DNA of 38,302 nt, from assembly GCA_035308025.1 (NCBI GenBank), contig DATGHL010000040.1, positions 1-38,302 of the forward strand, in the 5' to 3' direction. Numbering within the stretch: the stretch's first letter is position 1; every line of letters starts with the position of its first letter. This stretch comes from Candidatus Binataceae bacterium. Its GTDB lineage: Bacteria; Desulfobacterota; Binatia; Binatales; Binataceae. The translations under genes were made by a program, and so were the position numbers. The notes under the pieces are model-generated. The model had not been told where the DNA came from and searched no databases. It saw only the letters and a program-made list of their open reading frames with translations. Below, piece after piece: positions 34,258 through 38,302 of this stretch.

Positions 34258-35382
34258 TTACAGATGCAAGAGACGAGCCGCGTTATCGTGCATCACTTTC
34301 GCGACGTCAGTGGCGGAGAAGCCGTACAACGCTTTCTTCATTTCGGCGACGCTTTTGGGCCATGGTGTGTCGGAGTGAGGATAATCGGAGCTGAACAGGA
34401 CGCGCTCGGCGCCCCAGCGCTTGATGGCTTCGCCGATGAGCGAATCTTCCGATTCGACCGCCCAATGGAAGTGCTCGAGGTAGTCGAGAGGGTGTTTCTT
34501 TGGGCCGCTCAGATGGATGCGCGGGCCATTCAGCATCTCGCCGAATTCCCAGCCCTCCTCGAGACGGTCAAACAGATAGAGCGCGTAGCCGACGTTGCCT
34601 TCTTCGAAAATGAATTTGAGATTGGGAAAGCGGTCGAGCATACCGCTGTAGATGATCCGCGTGATCGCAATCATGTGCTCGAACGGATGGGTCAGCATCC
34701 ACCAGATCGGGTAAGCGGGCGCGGGCTCTTCTACATTCCGGACAGTGAATACGCGTCCGGTGCGATTCAACCAACCGGTGCGCTCACCTGCGGCCGGATG
34801 AGTCTGATACGCCGTCAGCCCGTCGGAGTGGATGATGATCGGGACGTTCAACTCATTGATGCGGGCGAAAAACGGCTCGAATTCCGGCATATCCAGATTT
34901 CTCCCCCGCACGTTCGTACCGATCACCACGACCGGCATGTGAAGTTCCTTTACCGCGCGCTTCGCTTCGTCCGCCGCGGCGGCGGGATCCTGCATCGGCA
35001 GCGGCGCGGCGCCCAGGTAGCGGCTAGGCGCTTTGCAGGTCGCGATCATCTCGGCCAGTCCGTCGTTGTACTTGCGCGCGGTTTTGATCGCCACCTCCCG
35101 ATCCGCGCCGTAAAAGACGTGCGCGGTGTGAAAGATCAGCACTTGCCTGTCGATCCCGTCGCGATCGAGATCCTCAAGGCGGCGGTCGAGATCCCAGAAG
35201 CTCCGGGCCGGAATAGCTTCTTTGCCGCCGCGCGGAATCATGCCGTTGGGTGGCGCAAACCGCAACCCGGTCTTATTGAATTCGAAGCCGTGGCCGCCGT
35301 CGGGAAGGATATTGACATGAAACGGGGTTCCTTCGAGCCCTTTTGTCACGGTTACGTGACTGTCTACGTCGATAACTTCCAT
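34258..35382 (-). CDS. Amidohydrolase_2 family (ACMSD-like) TIM-barrel protein
   Basis: The 374-aa protein opens with VIDVDSHV (5-DVDSH-9), the shortened metal motif of this group, then LEDLDRDGIDRQVLIFHTAH, PVVVIGTNVRGRNL, VPIIIHSDG and MLDRFPNLKFIFEEGN. It ends with the late metal-site motif VLFSSDYPHSDTPWP. The group includes decarboxylases (ACMSD, 5-carboxyvanillate) and hydrolases acting on ring compounds; the true reaction is not readable. Start ATG 35382, with GGAGGAAATATC just upstream. It is convergent with the deacylase-type gene across the palindromic terminator, and divergent from trmB. Confidence 0.9.
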   Translation of the reverse strand: MEVIDVDSHVTVTKGLEGTPFHVNILPDGGHGFEFNKTGLRFAPPNGMIPRGGKEAIPARSFWDLDRRLEDLDRDGIDRQVLIFHTAHVFYGADREVAIKTARKYNDGLAEMIATCKAPSRYLGAAPLPMQDPAAAADEAKRAVKELHMPVVVIGTNVRGRNLDMPEFEPFFARINELNVPIIIHSDGLTAYQTHPAAGERTGWLNRTGRVFTVRNVEEPAPAYPIWWMLTHPFEHMIAITRIIYSGMLDRFPNLKFIFEEGNVGYALYLFDRLEEGWEFGEMLNGPRIHLSGPKKHPLDYLEHFHWAVESEDSLIGEAIKRWGAERVLFSSDYPHSDTPWPKSVAEMKKALYGFSATDVAKVMHDNAARLLHL

Positions 35383-35665
35383 GATATTTCCTCCCTGACA
35401 AATTCGGGCACGAGGGTAACCAAAGCCGGAATTTCCATCGAGGTTCCGTTCTCACCGTGTATACGGCATATCTGTTCAGTCACGCAAGCTTCGGGCCCGA
35501 GCCGCGCGCGATCTAGAAACTCAAAGCTCGTTTAATGCTGCTGAATTTCCGTCGCTACCAACCGTCCTGCTTACAAAGCTTGCCCCTGAACTGCAATCTA
35601 AGCACCAGCCGTCTGAATCTGAGCAGGCCATAAGGGAGACGCAGGCCGGGGTCATCGATTAAGGC

Positions 35666-36298
35666 ATGGCGAGGATGCGAAAAGCGGCGCGATTATGGCG
35701 CGATGAAGCGCGCGCGGCCGCCGCACCAATCATAGCCGCGGGCCGGGCGGATTACTTCACCGTCGAGCCGCGCGAGTTGTTCGGACGCGAGGCGCCGCTC
35801 GAGCTGGAGATCGGCGCCGGGCGCGGCGACTTCATCCTTGAACGCGCCGCTGCGGCGCCCGAGCGTAACTTTCTCGCGATCGAGTTAGCGGCCACCGTCG
35901 CGCATCTCATGGCGGTGCGGGCGGGCCGGCGCGGCCTGAGCAATCTCCGCGTAATCCGGATGGACGCGCGTCCGCTGGTTCATCTGATGCTCGCGGCGGG
36001 CAGCGTCAGCGCCTGCCACATCTATTTTCCTGACCCGTGGCCAAAGGACCGCCAAGCCAAGCATCGGCTGTTCACGCCGGACTTTGCGCGCGGCCTCGTG
36101 CGCGTGCTCGCGCCTGACGCGCCGCTCTACGTCGCGACCGACGTCCAGAATTATGCCCGCGTGATCTTCCTGACGCTCGAAGCGGTGGGCTTTATCAGGA
36201 CGGGAAGCACAGTGCCCGGAGCGTCACTCACCGGCTTCGCCAGGAAATTCATCGAAGAGGGCCGGCCGATCTATGCTGCCGCTTTCGTCGTAGGGTAG
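35666..36298 (+). CDS. trmB: tRNA (guanine-N7-)-methyltransferase
   Basis: Methylates G46 of tRNA with SAM. The 210-aa protein has the SAM motif LELEIGAGRGDFILERA (46-62), FLAIELA, and the TrmB signature CHIYFPDPWPKDRQAKHRLF (117-136). The C-terminal block LYVATDVQNYARVI and LTGFARKFIEEGRPIY are also typical. Length is normal. The start is either ATG 35666 or ATG 35675, which has GGCGAGG in front. It is divergent from the amidohydrolase across 283 nt and ends 5 nt before the convergent sppA stop. Confidence 0.93.
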   Translation: MARMRKAARLWRDEARAAAAPIIAAGRADYFTVEPRELFGREAPLELEIGAGRGDFILERAAAAPERNFLAIELAATVAHLMAVRAGRRGLSNLRVIRMDARPLVHLMLAAGSVSACHIYFPDPWPKDRQAKHRLFTPDFARGLVRVLAPDAPLYVATDVQNYARVIFLTLEAVGFIRTGSTVPGASLTGFARKFIEEGRPIYAAAFVVG

Positions 36299-36303
36299 CG
36301 TCC

Positions 36304-38124
36304 TCATCCCCACAGATCGCAGAGATGGAGAACTCGGGAGCCGCTGCGAGTCATCAGGTGAAGCAGGGCCGGCACCCAGCGCGGCGGCATTTCGAGCGCG
36401 GCGGCGACCGTCGCCAGCAACGACAGGTCGTCGGCTCGCGAGAAGTTCAAAGTCAGCACGTTGAGCAGGCCGGGGGTAGGGTAGGGCATGAGCTGATGGG
36501 CTTCATCATCCGGGATTCCGGCCTTGAGGCGGGCAATCGCGATCGCGCGATCGAGGCCGCCCAGTTCGTCAACCAGCCCGTGCGCTTTGGCGGCGACGCC
36601 ACTCCACACGCGTCCGCGCGCGAGGGCCTCGGTCGCGGCACCGTCGAGATTCCGCCCCTCGGCAACTTTAGCCGTGAAATTCGCGTAAATTTCTCCAATC
36701 GTCTGGTTGATTTGCGCCAGCTCGGCCTCCGTCATCGCGCGGGCGGGGGACAAGACGTCGCTGATCGGCGAGGACTTCGCCGACTCGATACCGATACCGA
36801 GCCGCTCGAGCAATGCCGGGACGCTGAACTTTGTATACACGACGCCGATGGATCCGGTGATCGTCGCGGGCTCGGCAACGATCGCATCGGCGCCCATCGC
36901 GACGTAGTAGCCGCCCGAACCGGCGACGTCGCCCATCGAGACGACGACCGGCTTGCCGCGCTTGCGCGCGTCGCGCACTGCCCGCCAAACCAGGTCGGAG
37001 CCGACGGCGGAGCCGCCCGGCGAATTGACCCGAAAGACGATCGCGCGGACCTTTTCGTCGCGCGCGGCGCGATGGATATCGCGCGCGACCTGCTCGCCGC
37101 TGAGGTACTCGCCGGACATCGGTCCGGCCCCGGTAACTACCGGACCGAGGCCGTGGATTAGCGCGAGGCGCGGCCGTCGCCCGTCATCGCTGCGGTAATT
37201 TAGATGGCGCAGATAGCGGGCGAGGCCGATAAATTTCTTTTCCGTTCCTTCGGGATCCAGTTCGTCGCGAAGGTCTTCGATATAGCCTGCGCGATCGACT
37301 AGGCCGGCCGCGCAGGCCGCCTGCACGGTGATAAAGCCTGCGCCGAGCAACTCTCGCGCGCGATCGACCGCGAGGTTGCGCGCCGCCGCGACATTCTCGG
37401 CGAGGATCGTGCTCCAATCGCCGACGATCGCTTCGAGGCTTTCGCGCAACTGCGGCGACATCGAGTCGCGGCTGAAGGTTTCGGCCGCACCCTTGTACTC
37501 TTTCCATTGCAGGGTCTGCGCTTCGACCCCGAGTTTGAGCAGCGCGTTTTTGAGAAAAATCGAGCCGACGCGAACACCCAGCATCAGGATAGCGGTGTCG
37601 GGCGAGACCACGATCTCGCCGGCGCCGGAGGCGAGCAGATAGTCGCGGACTGAAAGCGAATCGCCGCTCGCGATCGCCACCACGCGCTTTCCTGCGGCGA
37701 CGGCGCTGCGTAGGAGATCGTGAATCTCCTGCGCGGTGGCGAGCCCAATTCCCGGCGCGGAAAGCTCGACGATAATGGCCTTCAGACGCGCGTCGTGAGC
37801 CGCGGCCTCGAGCGCCTGACGAATCTGGATCAGGGTTACGCTGCCGCGGTTGCGCAACTGTTCGAGCGGCGAGCGCGGTGCGTCTTCCCGCAGGCCGTCG
37901 GTGATGCGAAGCGTCAGCACCGCGTCGGCGGGAATCCGCGCCGGCCGAACGAGCAGTGCGTAGAAAACCGCTATCAGCGCCGCGGCCGCGAGCAGTGACA
38001 GCGCTCCCGTCACGTGCCATCCGCGCTCGAGCGCGATAGCGCCGAGCGCGATTAACGCGGCTGCAACGATTCCAAGGCGCGCACTGCGAGACAACCGCAT
38101 CATGTTCAAACCTGGCAACTTCAT
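36304..38124 (-). CDS. sppA: Signal peptide peptidase SppA, 67K type
   Basis: Membrane-anchored serine protease that degrades cleaved signal peptides. The 606-aa protein has two N-terminal hydrophobic helices (about 16-33 and 38-59), then two tandem S49 domains as in the E. coli 67K enzyme. The catalytic lysine sits in QWKEYKGAAETFSRDSMS (Lys211, first domain). The nucleophile is in VVVSMGDVAGSGGYYVAMGA (Ser403, second domain), with IVFRVNSPGGSAVGSD before it and ATITGSIGVVYTKF after. Both halves of the dyad are intact. ATG 38124 has AAGGAAAAGA in front. Its stop almost abuts trmB, with no clear terminator between. Confidence 0.94.
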   Translation of the reverse strand: MKLPGLNMMRLSRSARLGIVAAALIALGAIALERGWHVTGALSLLAAAALIAVFYALLVRPARIPADAVLTLRITDGLREDAPRSPLEQLRNRGSVTLIQIRQALEAAAHDARLKAIIVELSAPGIGLATAQEIHDLLRSAVAAGKRVVAIASGDSLSVRDYLLASGAGEIVVSPDTAILMLGVRVGSIFLKNALLKLGVEAQTLQWKEYKGAAETFSRDSMSPQLRESLEAIVGDWSTILAENVAAARNLAVDRARELLGAGFITVQAACAAGLVDRAGYIEDLRDELDPEGTEKKFIGLARYLRHLNYRSDDGRRPRLALIHGLGPVVTGAGPMSGEYLSGEQVARDIHRAARDEKVRAIVFRVNSPGGSAVGSDLVWRAVRDARKRGKPVVVSMGDVAGSGGYYVAMGADAIVAEPATITGSIGVVYTKFSVPALLERLGIGIESAKSSPISDVLSPARAMTEAELAQINQTIGEIYANFTAKVAEGRNLDGAATEALARGRVWSGVAAKAHGLVDELGGLDRAIAIARLKAGIPDDEAHQLMPYPTPGLLNVLTLNFSRADDLSLLATVAAALEMPPRWVPALLHLMTRSGSRVLHLCDLWG

Positions 38125-38264
38125 CGGCTACTCTTTTCCTTGTGATCGCGGATTTCGCGCTCGGTAGTGTCGGGAAGTTGGTGGAAAAGTGAAAAGGCGT
38201 CAAGATCCGGCGAGTTGAGCCACAACTCACACCCGCTAGGCGGCGGGTGCCGGAGGATGACGCC

Positions 38265-38302
38265 ATGGAAAGCGATAGCAGGGATGGAGGAGCAGGGAAA
38301 GC
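38265..38302 (+). CDS. Possible start of a gene cut by the window edge
   Basis: GGAGG (38252-38256) precedes ATG 38265, followed by twelve open codons (MESDSRDGGAGK) up to the edge. ATG 38257 in another frame is also open but too close to the ribosome site. Two hairpins lie just upstream (GAGTTG/CAACTC at 38212-38228; CACCCGC/GCGGGTG at 38230-38249). Too short to identify. Confidence 0.3.
   Translation, partial: MESDSRDGGAGK

Noticed and set aside
33994..35535. Long plus-strand frame (513 codons) opposite the amidohydrolase
   Set aside because: It runs through the palindromic terminator and antisense to a conserved enzyme; composition is shadow-like.

Overview
The window is high-GC bacterial chromosomal DNA with an outer-membrane-type lifestyle: a YcbB-like L,D-transpeptidase, Sec signal peptides, a periplasmic-type carbonic anhydrase and a 67K-type SppA. 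The mix of LLM-class flavin oxidoreductase, D-aminoacylase-type and ACMSD-type amidohydrolases, core MetE, OsmC and MAPEG genes suggests a soil or environmental lineage such as the former Deltaproteobacteria or Binatota. That placement is a guess from gene content; no rRNA or marker gene fixes it.

Region 1 (1-10319, all + strand) is an accessory cluster that looks like the distal, variable end of a phage-tail-like or extracellular contractile injection system (eCIS) locus. In order it holds a multidomain beta-rich protein cut by the window edge, an S74-chaperone tail fibre, a secreted VWD/Ig-like protein, a 95-aa tape-measure-like/adaptor protein, and two very large multidomain proteins. The first of these ends in an ADP-ribosyltransferase-like domain (880 aa) and the second in a PD-(D/E)XK nuclease-like domain (950 aa). 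The last three genes are tightly packed (4-nt gap, then ATGA overlap). They share a short N-terminal module, and the two large proteins share a YSVPSYQ motif with the C-terminus of the first protein. No sheath, tube or baseplate genes are visible; if present they lie to the left. No immunity gene is visible.

Region 2 (10320-10976) is about 570 nt without a convincing gene, followed by tRNA-Leu(CAA) on the minus strand. The 3' end of the tRNA faces the accessory cluster, which is the geometry of a tRNA-borne island junction.

Region 3 (11135-38302) is ordinary chromosome. An L,D-transpeptidase faces a minus-strand run of a DUF218-like protein, GlpD, a sulfite-oxidase-fold enzyme, an isocitrate/isopropylmalate-type dehydrogenase and a glycerate 2-kinase, so it leans toward glycerol/glycerate and TCA metabolism. 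A divergent glycogen phosphorylase follows, then an O-methyltransferase, a carbonic anhydrase with a CocE-type hydrolase, an HSL-type esterase, a tiny basic protein, a 1-Cys peroxiredoxin, a MetE core enzyme with an OsmC protein, a PuuD-like membrane protein, a MAPEG protein and a HAD dehalogenase. A LLM oxidoreductase, two amidohydrolases, TrmB and SppA complete it. Two small genes (52 aa at 15831 and 36 aa at 26029) and several strong hairpin terminators are visible between these genes.
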